Positions 1 through 8,724 of a stretch of DNA of 60,556 nt are shown one piece after another. The notes beneath the pieces were generated by a model. It did not search any database. It was not told where the DNA came from and was given only the letters and a program-made list of their open reading frames with translations. This stretch comes from Candidatus Krumholzibacteriota bacterium (lineage in GTDB: Bacteria > Krumholzibacteriota > Krumholzibacteriia > JACNKJ01), in contig JAFGBK010000104.1 in NCBI GenBank assembly GCA_016933175.1, forward strand, positions 1 through 60,556. Direction: 5' to 3'. Numbering within the stretch: position 1 is the first letter of the stretch; each line of letters opens with the position of its first letter. The translations under genes and the position numbers were made by a program.

Positions 1-1830
1 CATGCGGCCCACGGGGATGCCGGTCCAGCCGGAGATGACCTCGGCGATGGCCTGGCCGTCCACCTCGTAGCCGACCAGGGGTATCTCGCCCTGGAGCACG
101 GCCAGGGCCTGCTTCTTGGCCGCCAGCTCCTTGCGGATCTTCTTCGCGGCCTTCTCGTCCAGGGGCGCCGCGGCGGCGGCCTCGCCACCCGCGGCCTCGC
201 CGCCCGCGGCCTCGCCGCCGCCCGCGGTCTCGCCGCCTCCCGTGGACCCACCCGCGGCCTTCGCCCCGCCGGCCGGCTCCTCGCCGGGCAGGCCCACGCC
301 CAGGCCCCGCTCGAGCTGGATGCGCAGGTCGAGGATCTCGTCCACCAGGGCCAGCTCCTTCTGCCAGCGCTCCTCCAGCGCCGCCAGCTCGGCCTCGGCC
401 TTGGCCTTGCGCTCGCCGAGGGCGGCCAGGCGACCGGCGTGGTCCTGGCCCAGGGCCGCCTCCCGCTTCAGGATGGCGATCTCCGTGTCCAGGCCGTCGA
501 TGCGCCGCCGCGTGTCCTCCACGGCGGCCGGCGTCGCCTGGCGTCCCATGGCCACCCGCGCGCAGGCCGTGTCCAGCACGCTGACGCACTTGTCCGGCAA
601 CTGGCGGGCGGGGATGTAGCGGTGCGAGAGCCGCACGGAGTCCACCACCGCCTCGTCCAGGATGCGCACGCGGTGGTGGGCCTCCAGCTTGCCGGTCAGG
701 CCGCGCATCATCTCGACGGCGGCGGCCTCGTCGGGCTCCTCCACCTTGATCACCTGGAAGCGGCGCGACAGGGCCGGATCCTTCTCGAAGTACTTCTTGT
801 ACTCGGCCCAGGTGGTCGCGGCCACCGTGCGCAGCTCGCCGCGGGCCAGGGCGGGCTTGAGCAGGTTGGCGGCGTCGTTCTGCCCCTCCGCGCCCCCGGC
901 GCCGATGAGGGTGTGGGCCTCGTCGATGAACAGGATGATGGGCACGGGCGAGCCCTTGACCTCCTCGATGACCTCCTTGAGGCGGTTCTCGAACTCGCCC
1001 TTGACCCCGGCGCCGGCCTGGAGCAGGCCCAGGTCCAGCGTGCGCAGGGTCACGTTGCGCAGGGGCGCGGGCACGTCGCCCGCGGCGATGCGCAGGGCGA
1101 AGCCCTCCACCACGGCCGTCTTGCCCACGCCGGCCTCGCCGGTGAGGATGGGATTGTTCTGCCGGCGGCGCGTCAGGATGTCGATGATCTGGCGGATCTC
1201 CGGATCGCGGCCCAGCACGGGGTCCACCTTCCCGGCGCGGGCCGTGGCCGTCAGGTCCACGGTGAACTGGTCCAGGGCCGGCGTGGACGCGGCACCACCC
1301 GCGCGGGCGCCGGCCCCGGGCAGGGCGCCCGGCTCGGCGTGGAAGACGTCCCGGTCCTCCGGCGCGCCGGCGACGATCTTCGTGAACTCCTGCTCCAGCC
1401 CCTCGACGGAGATGCTCTTGGCCTCGGGCACGGCCTCCAGGAGCTGGCGGCGCAGGCTGCGCTCGGTCAGGGCGGCCAGCAGCAGGGCGCCCGAGCGCAC
1501 GCGGCTGGCGCCGTAGTTGACGGAAGCCAGCACCCAGGCCTCGCGCAGCATGTCCTCGATGCCCGGCGCGAGCTGCGGCCGGCCGCCGTTGCCCGTCTTG
1601 TAGCGGTCCAGGGAGCGCTCGAGGCCCCGCAGGAAGCGGTCCGGGTCGATGTCGTAGCGGCGCAGGATCCGGGGGATGTCCGCGTCGGCGGGCTCCATGA
1701 GCTTGGCCAGCCAGTGCTCGATGTCCACGTCGTAGTGGGTGCGGGACAGGGCGAGGCCGGCGGCGCCCTCCAGGCCGCGGCGCGAGGCGTCGGTCAGCTT
1801 GCCGACGAGGGACTTGAGATTCAGGCTCAC
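1..1830 (-). CDS. clpV: T6SS sheath-disassembly ATPase ClpV/TssH (partial, 3' end off window)
   Basis: AAA+ ATPase that recycles the contracted TssB/TssC sheath in the cytoplasm. The first ~610 residues are present. The N-terminal domain begins MSLNLKSLVGKLTDASRRGLEGAA. The first AAA+ module has Walker A (GEAGVGKTAVVEG), Walker B (ILFIDEAHTLIGAGG) and arginine-finger region (LARGELRTVAATTWAEYKKYFEKD). It is followed by a coiled-coil middle domain and the motif SGWTGIPVGRM just before the second ATPase module, which lies outside the window. The start is GTG at 1830, with GGAGG upstream and a GTGA overlap with the tssG stop. Its position after tssG separates it from housekeeping ClpB. An Ala/Gly/Glu low-complexity stretch (roughly 165-280) interrupts the middle domain, which is unusual for the family. 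Confidence 0.93.
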   Translation of the reverse strand, partial: MSLNLKSLVGKLTDASRRGLEGAAGLALSRTHYDVDIEHWLAKLMEPADADIPRILRRYDIDPDRFLRGLERSLDRYKTGNGGRPQLAPGIEDMLREAWVLASVNYGASRVRSGALLLAALTERSLRRQLLEAVPEAKSISVEGLEQEFTKIVAGAPEDRDVFHAEPGALPGAGARAGGAASTPALDQFTVDLTATARAGKVDPVLGRDPEIRQIIDILTRRRQNNPILTGEAGVGKTAVVEGFALRIAAGDVPAPLRNVTLRTLDLGLLQAGAGVKGEFENRLKEVIEEVKGSPVPIILFIDEAHTLIGAGGAEGQNDAANLLKPALARGELRTVAATTWAEYKKYFEKDPALSRRFQVIKVEEPDEAAAVEMMRGLTGKLEAHHRVRILDEAVVDSVRLSHRYIPARQLPDKCVSVLDTACARVAMGRQATPAAVEDTRRRIDGLDTEIAILKREAALGQDHAGRLAALGERKAKAEAELAALEERWQKELALVDEILDLRIQLERGLGVGLPGEEPAGGAKAAGGSTGGGETAGGGEAAGGEAAGGEAAAAAPLDEKAAKKIRKELAAKKQALAVLQGEIPLVGYEVDGQAIAEVISGWTGIPVGRM

Positions 1831-2906
1831 GGTGTTCCTCCCGCGTTGTGGGTGGGCGCGCACCGGGCCAGGTCGGCGGTGGGGACGACCACCGCCGCCC
1901 GCCCGCCGGCGGGGGCGCGCGCGTGCAGCCACGTGGACCAGCCCAGCAGGGGCGCGCCAGACTCGTCGGCCATGCCCAGACGCAGGCGCGGCACGGCCTC
2001 GGTCTCGAGGATCAGCTCCAGGTCCATGTCGTACTCCGCGCCGGCGGCCAGGCGCGCCAGCTCGGACAGCGCCGCGTGGCCCGCGCTGCCGGGCAGCAGG
2101 TCGCGGAAGGCCTCCCAGTCCAGGGGGCCCAGGCGCAGGCGGAAGCGCGACTGGGCCACGCTCACCTCCGCCCCGAGGGAGGCGCCGCGGCCCAGGGCGT
2201 GGTTGGCCCGCCCCAGGCGGCAGCGCTCGCCGGGCTCGGCCACGTAGCGCCCCGGCAGGAACTGCTGGACCCGCACGCGCACGCCGAAGTAGCCCTCGAT
2301 CAGGTCCTCGAGATCGGCGGCGGGGATCGCGCCGGGGCCGAAGGCGTGGGCGCGGGCCAGCAGGGCGCGGTCGTCCAGGGGCAGGCGGCCGCGCAGGGCC
2401 GGCACGCCGAGCCCCACCAGGGCGCCCAGGGCCCGCTCGAAGGGGCCCGCGGCGGGATCCGGCGCCCGTTCGTACACCATCCCGAAGCGGTACTTCTCCC
2501 AGGCGCGGTAGAACAGGGCGATGAGCCGATGATTGAACAGGTCCAGGAAGTCGCGCAGGGCGGGATCGCGCTCGCGCTCCCGGTCCAGGATCAGCTCGGT
2601 GTAGGGCAGGGGCAGGGATCCGAAGCTGGCCGGCGTCGCGGCGCCCAGGAAGCGGACGGTCAGGCGCGGCGGCGCGTACTCCCCGCCCGGCTCGATGGCG
2701 GCGACCTCGCTGGCGGGAAAGTTCAGGGAGACCTCGGAGCGGAAGCGCAGGGCCTCGCGCGCGGGGTCGTCCACGGTGCCCACGGGCGCCCGCTCCGGCG
2801 CCATGCGCTGCAGGAGGCGCACGGCCTGGAAGAAGGTGAAGCGCGATCCCTCCGCCAGGAGGAGGTCGCTCAGAGCAGCGCCTGCTCGCCCGCCCTCGGT
2901 GGCCAT
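1827..2906 (-). CDS. tssG: T6SS baseplate protein TssG
   Basis: 359-residue TssG, a wedge subunit of the T6SS baseplate that pairs with TssF. Family-like segments are the opening LLLAEGSRFTFFQAVRLLQRMAP, FRSEVSLNFPASEV, and the central DLFNHRLIALFYRAWEKYRF, a hallmark of ImpH/TssG. The length is normal. ATG 2906 was chosen because a GGGAGGGGG tract lies about 10 nt upstream and the protein then starts as the family does. It overlaps the end of tssF by 37 bp, and its stop overlaps the clpV start (GTGA), so translation is probably coupled. Confidence 0.93.
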   Translation of the reverse strand: MATEGGRAGAALSDLLLAEGSRFTFFQAVRLLQRMAPERAPVGTVDDPAREALRFRSEVSLNFPASEVAAIEPGGEYAPPRLTVRFLGAATPASFGSLPLPYTELILDRERERDPALRDFLDLFNHRLIALFYRAWEKYRFGMVYERAPDPAAGPFERALGALVGLGVPALRGRLPLDDRALLARAHAFGPGAIPAADLEDLIEGYFGVRVRVQQFLPGRYVAEPGERCRLGRANHALGRGASLGAEVSVAQSRFRLRLGPLDWEAFRDLLPGSAGHAALSELARLAAGAEYDMDLELILETEAVPRLRLGMADESGAPLLGWSTWLHARAPAGGRAAVVVPTADLARCAPTHNAGGTP

Positions 2907-4738
2907 CGCTTCAGCACCCCCTCCCGCTGGCGAACCCGCGCCACGGTCTGGGTGAAGGAGTTGACGCTGGCGTAGAGCCCGAAGAATCGCTCCATCACCG
3001 TGGCGAAGAGGAAGACGCCGGAGCCGGTGAACTTGGGCTCGTCCAGCTCGACGGCGATCTCGAGGCCGCGCGCGAAGACGCGGCCGCCGCCGGTCTCGAT
3101 CTGCCGGAGGACGCGGCGCGCCTCCACGCCCACCAGGCCGGCGATGCGCTGCCGCGTGACGGCGGAGTCGGTGAAGTCGAGCAGGCCCAGCAGCTCGCGC
3201 AGGGCCACGGGAACGCGGACCGCCTCGCCGCGGGCGTCGGGGGCCGGCTCCTCGGCGACGAGGGAGAGGTGGTTGAGGCTCAGCAGCGAGACCAGGCGCC
3301 AGCGCTCGCGGGGGTCCAGGTGGCCCCGCAGGGGCGGCGTGGGCTTGCGCAGGCTGCGGATGCCGGCCACGCCCGTCTGGCCCTCGATCTGGAAGTCGCC
3401 GCGCCCCTCGCCCAGGGGCAGGCGGGGCGGCAGGTCGCGGTTGCTGCACAGGGCGCGCACGACCAGGGTCTCGCCGGGCAGCTTCTCGGCCGGCCGGCTC
3501 GCGCGGTCCACGAGGGAGATCGCGACCTCCGTGCCGGCGTCGTCCCGGCGCGGCGAGGGCCGGCGGCTGGCCTGCCAGAAGGCGGGCTCCGTCTCGGCGG
3601 TGTCGCCGTGGCGGAGCTCGTAGAAGGGGCGGAAGCCGGTGACCCGGCCCGTGCCGGGGGCCACGGTCTCCACGTCGGTGACGGCGAAGATCTCGAAGGC
3701 CTCCGGCGCGTGGGCGTCGGGAACGACGGGGTACTCGGCGCGGGTGTGCTCCAGCCGGATGGGCTCGGCCTGGTGCGGGAAGAGGTTCACGGCCGGCGTG
3801 CAGCCCAGCTTGAAGTTCTCCGGCCCCACGTTGCCCTCGAGCTCGAGAGGCAGGCGGTCCAGCAGCACGAGCAGCTCGATCTCCTGGCCGGCCCCCGCCA
3901 GGACCGAGGCGGTCAGCCCCGTGATCTCGACGAAGAGGAACTTGTCGGGGAAGAGGAAGTACTCCTGCAGCAGCCGCGTCGCCCGGCGCGCCGCGCGGGG
4001 CGCCCCCAGCAGGTCCTCGTTCCGGCCGAAGCCCACGGGCTGGATGGCCTCGGGCCCGAGACGGACGGGCGGTCGCGCCCGGCGGCCGCCGTCGGGATCG
4101 GGCCGGACGAGGAGCCCGCGGGGATCGCGGAACAGCAGCTCGTAGAGCTGGTGGGCCGCGGCCGCGTCGCCGTCCAGGAAGAAGCGGAGGCTGCCCAGGG
4201 GCATGTCGGCGAAGCGCTGGGAGCCCAGCGTGCGCAGGCGCGCGCGCAGGGCCGCCCGCGCCCCGGGCGGGCAGCCCGGCGTGCCGGGATCCAGGGGCAC
4301 GAGGTCCAGGGCCGCCACCGTGACGGGCCAGAGCGTCAGGTCGTAGCAGGTGCGGAAGCGGCAGCGCGTCCCGCCCACCGGGCGCGTGTAGAGCAGCGAG
4401 TGTCGCGGCACGCGCACGCCCGTCGTGCCCTCCGCGCGGGCCGGATCCGTCTCCATCTGCACCATGGTCAGCGAGGGGACCGGCGCCAGGTAGTGCGGGT
4501 AGAGGGCCTCCAGGAAGGCGCCGCTGATCTCGGGGAACTCGTCGTCCAGGCGCAGCTGGACCCGCGCCGCCATCATGGCGAAGGCCTCGATGAGGCGCTC
4601 CACGTGCGGATCCTCGCACTTCTCCGGCTCCAGCAGGAGCTGGCCGGCGATGGCGGGGTAGCGACGGGCGAAGTCCGCCGCCTGCCGCCGGATGAAGCGC
4701 AGCTCGCGCTCGTAGTAATGCAGCAGCTCGTCGCGCAT
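2870..4738 (-). CDS. tssF: T6SS baseplate protein TssF
   Basis: 622-residue TssF, the major baseplate wedge subunit. The N-terminus MRDELLHYYERELRFIRRQAADFARRYP, followed by CEDPHVERLIEAFAMMAARVQLRLDDEFPEI and ALYPHYLAPVPSLTMVQ, is diagnostic of the ImpG/VasA family. The length is typical. ATG 4738 shares one base with the TGA of tssE (TGATG), and the 3' end overlaps tssG by 37 bp. Acts in the cytoplasmic baseplate with TssE, TssG and TssK; tssK is not in the window. Confidence 0.95.
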   Translation of the reverse strand: MRDELLHYYERELRFIRRQAADFARRYPAIAGQLLLEPEKCEDPHVERLIEAFAMMAARVQLRLDDEFPEISGAFLEALYPHYLAPVPSLTMVQMETDPARAEGTTGVRVPRHSLLYTRPVGGTRCRFRTCYDLTLWPVTVAALDLVPLDPGTPGCPPGARAALRARLRTLGSQRFADMPLGSLRFFLDGDAAAAHQLYELLFRDPRGLLVRPDPDGGRRARPPVRLGPEAIQPVGFGRNEDLLGAPRAARRATRLLQEYFLFPDKFLFVEITGLTASVLAGAGQEIELLVLLDRLPLELEGNVGPENFKLGCTPAVNLFPHQAEPIRLEHTRAEYPVVPDAHAPEAFEIFAVTDVETVAPGTGRVTGFRPFYELRHGDTAETEPAFWQASRRPSPRRDDAGTEVAISLVDRASRPAEKLPGETLVVRALCSNRDLPPRLPLGEGRGDFQIEGQTGVAGIRSLRKPTPPLRGHLDPRERWRLVSLLSLNHLSLVAEEPAPDARGEAVRVPVALRELLGLLDFTDSAVTRQRIAGLVGVEARRVLRQIETGGGRVFARGLEIAVELDEPKFTGSGVFLFATVMERFFGLYASVNSFTQTVARVRQREGVLKRWPPRAGEQALL

Positions 4739-5220
4739 CAGTCCGCCGCCCGGATCTGCACCGCCCCGCTGTCCATCTCGATGCTCGTGTCGAAGGTCAC
4801 CGGCTCGTGGATGGGCTCCACGTGGAGCAACGCGCTGATGCGGAAGCCCATCTGGAAGATGCCGTCGCCCGAATCCGGTATGGCCGCCACCGAGATGCTG
4901 CGGGGCTCCAGGCGGGGCTCGAAGGTGCGCACGGCCTCGGCGATGAGATCGCAGATGCTCCGGCGGTCCGACTCGCTGCTGGCCGCGAACTGGGTGAAGT
5001 CGGGAATGCCGTAGGCCAGGATCGAGCGCCGCGCCTCGGGCAGGTCGGCCAGCTCCTCGTCCAGCAACCGGCGGCAGTTCAGGAGCCACTCGACGTCGCG
5101 GCGTACGGCCTGCACCAGATCGCGCACGCCGATGCGGATGTCTCCGCCGGGGCGCGCGCCGCCGGTCAGGCGGTCGATGATCGAGTGCCGGAGCACCCCG
5201 TCGGCGCGGCCCCGCTTCAT
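4738..5220 (-). CDS. tssE: T6SS baseplate protein TssE (gp25-like)
   Basis: 160-residue TssE, homologous to phage T4 gp25, which starts sheath polymerisation at the baseplate. The sequence runs SIIDRLTGG..., then VEWLLNCRRLLDEELADLPEARRSILAYGIPDF, then the gp25 core IAEAVRTFEPRLEPRSISV. ATG 5220 is preferred over the GTG at 5226: GAGGGG lies a normal distance upstream of the ATG and would be too close to the GTG. Lies 10 bp after tagJ and is fused to tssF through TGATG. Confidence 0.93.
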   Translation of the reverse strand: MKRGRADGVLRHSIIDRLTGGARPGGDIRIGVRDLVQAVRRDVEWLLNCRRLLDEELADLPEARRSILAYGIPDFTQFAASSESDRRSICDLIAEAVRTFEPRLEPRSISVAAIPDSGDGIFQMGFRISALLHVEPIHEPVTFDTSIEMDSGAVQIRAAD

Positions 5221-5230
5221 GGCCACCCCC

Positions 5231-6052
5231 TCAGGTTTCCCCGGCGCCTGCCGCGTCGACCTCGAGGCGGCGCAGGGAGAGCAGGTCCAGCTCCTCGGGC
5301 TCGCCGCCGGGGCGCCCGAAGGCCAGGACCCGCTGGCCGAGGCCGCGGTAGATCTCCCCGCCCAGGTCCTCCCACTCCGTGGCCCGGCCCCGCCGCAGCT
5401 CGCCGCGGCCGGTGGCCGCCGAGCCCTCGTAGAGCACGGGCAGGTGCACGGTGGCCTGGGCGCCCTCGGCGTCCTCGAGGGCGGCCGGGATCCAGAGAAG
5501 ATCCAGCAGGTGGGAGGGCGCCTCGACCTCCAGCCGGCGCACCCGTTCCAGGGGCAGCCAGAGGTAGTGGCCGCCGGCGAAGACCTCCAGCACCGAGCCC
5601 AGGCGGTCGTCCTGGTCGCGCAGGCCCGCGAAGGGCTCGCCGTTGACGCTGCCGGCCAGGTCAGGCTGGGCGTCCACCGCCGCGTCCAGCTCGGCCGCGG
5701 CGGCCGCGGCGCCTCCCTCGCGCAGGGCGGCCAGGGCGCGCAGGCGCGCCTCCAGGTGCGCGGGCGGGTTCGGCGGGACGAGCGGGCGCAGCCCCTCGGC
5801 GAAGACCGCCTGGCGCTCCATCTCGGCCGCCAGGAGCTGCCGGTAGACGCGCCCCGCCGCCGTCAGCTTGTCGTCGTCCAGACCGAGGGCGTCCAGCTGC
5901 CGGGCGGCGCGCTCCCACTCGCCGAGGAAGCCGAGCAGCGCCACCAGCAGGTAGCGCTGCTCCGGGTCGCGTGGGTTGGCCTTCACCGCCGCGGTCTGCG
6001 CCTTGACGGCCTCCTCGATGCGGTCGGCCTTGAAGAGTTCACGGGCGTCCAT
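5231..6052 (-). CDS. tagJ: T6SS accessory protein TagJ/ImpE
   Basis: 273-residue ImpE/TagJ family protein. An N-terminal TPR-like half (ELFKADRIEEAVKAQTAAVKANPRDPEQRYLLVALLGFLGEWERAARQLD) is followed by a beta-rich C-terminal half (GHYLWLPLERVRRLEVEAPSHLLDLLWIPA). TagJ proteins bind the sheath N-terminus in some T6SS and may help ClpV recognise it. Location between hcp and tssE is characteristic of systems that have it. Start ATG 6052 lies 22 bp after the hcp stop. Confidence 0.9.
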   Translation of the reverse strand: MDARELFKADRIEEAVKAQTAAVKANPRDPEQRYLLVALLGFLGEWERAARQLDALGLDDDKLTAAGRVYRQLLAAEMERQAVFAEGLRPLVPPNPPAHLEARLRALAALREGGAAAAAAELDAAVDAQPDLAGSVNGEPFAGLRDQDDRLGSVLEVFAGGHYLWLPLERVRRLEVEAPSHLLDLLWIPAALEDAEGAQATVHLPVLYEGSAATGRGELRRGRATEWEDLGGEIYRGLGQRVLAFGRPGGEPEELDLLSLRRLEVDAAGAGET

Positions 6053-6074
6053 GGCGCTTCGCCGGGCGCCCGCG

Positions 6075-6563
6075 CTACTTGGCCGTGTTGGTCTGCAGGT
6101 TCCACGAACCGGTGGTCTTGCCGCCGCCGCTGCCGTCCTTGCGCTTCTGCTGCGTGTAGGTCCACTCGATCTTGCCGTAGTTGAAGCTGACGTCCTCCAG
6201 CGGGATGTCGGTCTTGTCGCCGGTGGGCTCCGCCTTCGAGATGATGGAGTTGGTCATCTTGTACTCCATGAAGGGCACGGAGGCGCCGCCCGCGGCCCGG
6301 CAGAGGACGAGCTTGATCTCGCCGATGTGGGTGCCCTCGCTGCACTTCTGGTAGATCAGCGGCGAGGCCTTGTCCACCTGCTTGGTGATGGTGAAGTCGC
6401 CGTGCTCGCAGCGGCCGGAGGTGGCGCCGCCGGTGGTGCTGGCGGCGACCGTGGACGGCTGCTTGACCATGTGCTCGAAGTTCGTGACCTCGATCCAACC
6501 CTCGTAGCCGGCGGAGGTGCTCTCGCCCTCGATGCCCTCGATCTTCAGGTATGCGTCGAACAT
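6075..6563 (-). CDS. hcp: T6SS inner-tube protein Hcp (TssD)
   Basis: 162-residue Hcp, which stacks as hexameric rings to form the T6SS tube and is secreted. Typical features are MFDAYLKIEGIEGES at the start, GWIEVTNFEHMVKQP, the central DFTITKQVDKASPLIYQKCSEGTHIGEIKLVLCR, and the C-terminal FNYGKIEWTYTQQK. ATG 6563 has AAAGGA upstream. A strong hairpin (6619-6642) lies between tssC and hcp and could protect or set apart the abundant hcp message. Confidence 0.95.
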   Translation of the reverse strand: MFDAYLKIEGIEGESTSAGYEGWIEVTNFEHMVKQPSTVAASTTGGATSGRCEHGDFTITKQVDKASPLIYQKCSEGTHIGEIKLVLCRAAGGASVPFMEYKMTNSIISKAEPTGDKTDIPLEDVSFNYGKIEWTYTQQKRKDGSGGGKTTGSWNLQTNTAK

Positions 6564-6618
6564 GCTCCGGATCCTTTCTGCGGGGGGACGCCCGTCGCCC
6601 CGCGGCGGTGAAGGCCTT

Positions 6619-6642
6619 CCCGCGGGGCCGGAGCCCCGCGGG
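6619..6642. other. Intercistronic hairpin between tssC and hcp
   Basis: Perfect 10-bp inverted repeat (CCCGCGGGGC / GCCCCGCGGG) with a 4-nt loop, in the 93-bp tssC-hcp gap. On the transcribed minus strand no U-run follows, so it is probably not a simple intrinsic terminator. It more likely sets differential mRNA stability so that hcp can be expressed above the sheath genes. Confidence 0.6.
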
Positions 6643-6656
6643 CGTGTCCAAAAATC

Positions 6657-8150
6657 CTACTTGGCGGCCTGCGGCAGGTCCGCGACCATCCGCAGGGAGA
6701 CGTTCAGCTCCTCGAGCTGGAAGTGGGGCTTGAGATGGGCCACGGCGCGGTAGGCCCCCGGCCGCGCCTTGTCCTCGGTGACCTCGATGCGCGCCTCCCG
6801 CAGCGGGTACTTGGCCTTCTGCTCCTGGGTGGCGTCATCCTGGTCGAGGACGTAGTTGTTGATCCAGCTGTTGAGATAGTCCTGCATCTGCGAGCGCGAG
6901 GCGAAGGAGCCGATCTTGTCGCGGGCCATGGCCTTGAGGTAGTGCGCGATGCGGCTCGTGGCCATGAGGTACTGGATGCGCCGCGACAGGTCGGCGTTGG
7001 CCGTCGCCTCGGCCTCCTTGTACACCTTGGGCCGCTGCACCGAGTTGGCGCCGAAGAAGGCCGCATAGTCGGTGTTCTTGCAGTGGATCAGCGGGATGAA
7101 GCCCTGGTCGCTTAGCTCCTTCTCCCGGGTGTCCGGGATGATGGTCTCCGTGGGGCACTTGGCGCCCACGTCGCCCTCGCGGGTCTTGAAGGTGTGGATG
7201 GGCAAGCCCTCCACGAGGCCGCCGCCCTCGGGCCCGCGGATCGCCACGCACCAGTGGTGCTGGCTGAAGGCGTCCGTGAGCCGGTTGGCGAAGGAGTAGG
7301 CGGAGTTGATCCACAGGTAGTTGTCGTGGCTGTCCGCCACCTCCTCCTCGAAGTCGAAGGCGTCCACGGGCGCCGTGTCCTTGCCGAAGGGCAGGCGGCC
7401 GAGGGTGCGCGGCAAGGTCAAGGCCACGAAGCGCGCGTCCTCCGAGTCGCGGAAGGAGAGCCACTTGGTGTTCTCGGGGTTGCTCTTGTCGAAGATCTTC
7501 GCCACGTCCCGCGGATTGGGCATCTCGGTGAAGCTCGCGAGGCCGAACATCTCCGCGCCGGCGGCCGAGATGAAGGGCGCGTGGGCGGCCGCCGCCACGT
7601 GGGAGATGTGCTCGAGCAGCTCGATGTCCTGGGGCCCCTTGCCGAAGGCGTAGTCGCCGACCAGCGCCCCGTAGGGATCCCCGCCGTAGAGCCCGAACTC
7701 GTACTCGTAGACCTTCTTCCACAGGGCGCTCTCGGTGAACTCGGCCGCCGACTGGAAGTCGCGCAGCAGGTCCTTCTTGGCGATGTTGAGGACCCGGACC
7801 TTCATGGTCTCGCCCGTCTCGGCGTTCATGACGAGCTGGTGCAGGCCCCGCCAGCCGCTCTCCAGCCTCTGGAACTCATCGTGGTGCATGATCTCGTTGA
7901 GCTGCTGGGAGACGACGGCATCGATGGCGGCGATGCGCTGGTTGATCGTCTGGGTGACGCCCTTGGCCACCACCATGCCCGGGTCGAGCAGCTGCTGGAC
8001 GAGGTTCTTGATGAGGCCCTGGCCGTAGTCCCGGGCCGCCTCGTCGCGGGGCTTAATGCCCGTCGTCAGCATCTCCTCGAGGATGCCGGCTCCGTCCTCG
8101 GTCAGGAGCTCCTTCAGCGGCTTCGCCTGGGATTCCTTCTTCTTCGCCAT
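6657..8150 (-). CDS. tssC: T6SS sheath large subunit TssC (VipB)
   Basis: 497-residue TssC, which polymerises with TssB into the contractile sheath. Recognisable parts are IDAVVSQQLNEIMHHDEFQRLESGWRGLHQLV, LRDFQSAAEFTESALWKKVYEYEFGLYGGDPYGALVGDYAF, APFISAAGAEMFG, FVALTLPRTLGRLPFG, and the C-terminal YLNSWINNYVLDQDDATQEQKAKYPLREARIEV. Length is normal. ATG 8150 shares a base with the tssB stop (TGATG). The GTG three bases upstream is the alternative but leaves no room for the ribosome-binding site. Confidence 0.97.
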   Translation of the reverse strand: MAKKKESQAKPLKELLTEDGAGILEEMLTTGIKPRDEAARDYGQGLIKNLVQQLLDPGMVVAKGVTQTINQRIAAIDAVVSQQLNEIMHHDEFQRLESGWRGLHQLVMNAETGETMKVRVLNIAKKDLLRDFQSAAEFTESALWKKVYEYEFGLYGGDPYGALVGDYAFGKGPQDIELLEHISHVAAAAHAPFISAAGAEMFGLASFTEMPNPRDVAKIFDKSNPENTKWLSFRDSEDARFVALTLPRTLGRLPFGKDTAPVDAFDFEEEVADSHDNYLWINSAYSFANRLTDAFSQHHWCVAIRGPEGGGLVEGLPIHTFKTREGDVGAKCPTETIIPDTREKELSDQGFIPLIHCKNTDYAAFFGANSVQRPKVYKEAEATANADLSRRIQYLMATSRIAHYLKAMARDKIGSFASRSQMQDYLNSWINNYVLDQDDATQEQKAKYPLREARIEVTEDKARPGAYRAVAHLKPHFQLEELNVSLRMVADLPQAAK

Positions 8151-8689
8151 CACTCACCCCCTTCGCTCTTGCCGCCGAGCGTGCCGGGGCCCTCGACCGC
8201 GAGGGCGTCCTTCAGCTTGTTCCGCATCTCCTCGTTCTCGAGCATGGCCTCCAGCAACTCCTCGAGGCGGTCGTTGCCCTCGGTCTTGCTGAGCAGGGCC
8301 TTGAGCTGCTTGCGCACCTCGAGCAGGTCGCCCAGGGGCTTCACCTGCTTGGCGACGTTCTCCGGCGAGAAGTCGTCCATCTTCTGGAAGTTCAGCTCCA
8401 CCGAGAGCTCGCTGCCGTCGCCGGCCAGGGTGTTGTCCACCTTGTAGGCCAGGCGCGGCTTCATGCTCTTGAGCACGTCATCGAAGTTGTCGCGGTCGAT
8501 CTCCGCGAACTTCCGGTCGCGGGGCTTCGGCAGCGGCTCGGCGGGGTTGCCGGACAGGTCCGCCATGACGCCCACGACAAAGGGCAGCTCCTTCATCACC
8601 ATGGCGCCGTTGAGCTCCACCTCGTACTCGATGTGCACGCGAGGTGGCCTGACGCGCCCCTTCTTCTTGTAGATGCTCTCCTTGGCCAT
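8150..8689 (-). CDS. tssB: T6SS sheath small subunit TssB (VipA)
   Basis: 179-residue TssB, partner of TssC. The sequence MAKESIYKKKGRVRPPRVHIEYEVELNGAMVMKELPFVVGVMADLSG, then DFSPENVAKQVKPLGDLLEVRKQLKALL, is diagnostic. ATG 8689 was chosen because GGAGGAACGTCG precedes it; a longer reading begins at 8728 but has no such site and an atypical N-terminus. 35 bp after tssA and joined to tssC by TGATG. Confidence 0.96.
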   Translation of the reverse strand: MAKESIYKKKGRVRPPRVHIEYEVELNGAMVMKELPFVVGVMADLSGNPAEPLPKPRDRKFAEIDRDNFDDVLKSMKPRLAYKVDNTLAGDGSELSVELNFQKMDDFSPENVAKQVKPLGDLLEVRKQLKALLSKTEGNDRLEELLEAMLENEEMRNKLKDALAVEGPGTLGGKSEGGE

Positions 8690-8724
8690 CGACGTTCCTC
8701 CGCGTTGGAAGCCCCTTGGTACTC

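Noticed and set aside
165-280. CRISPR-like short direct repeats
   Set aside because: They encode a Gly/Ala/Glu linker in frame within clpV, with no unique spacers.
439-2247. Long plus-strand open frame opposite clpV and tssG
   Set aside because: Shadow frame caused by high GC: rich in Ala, Arg, Gly and His, without domains, and antisense to clearly conserved T6SS genes.
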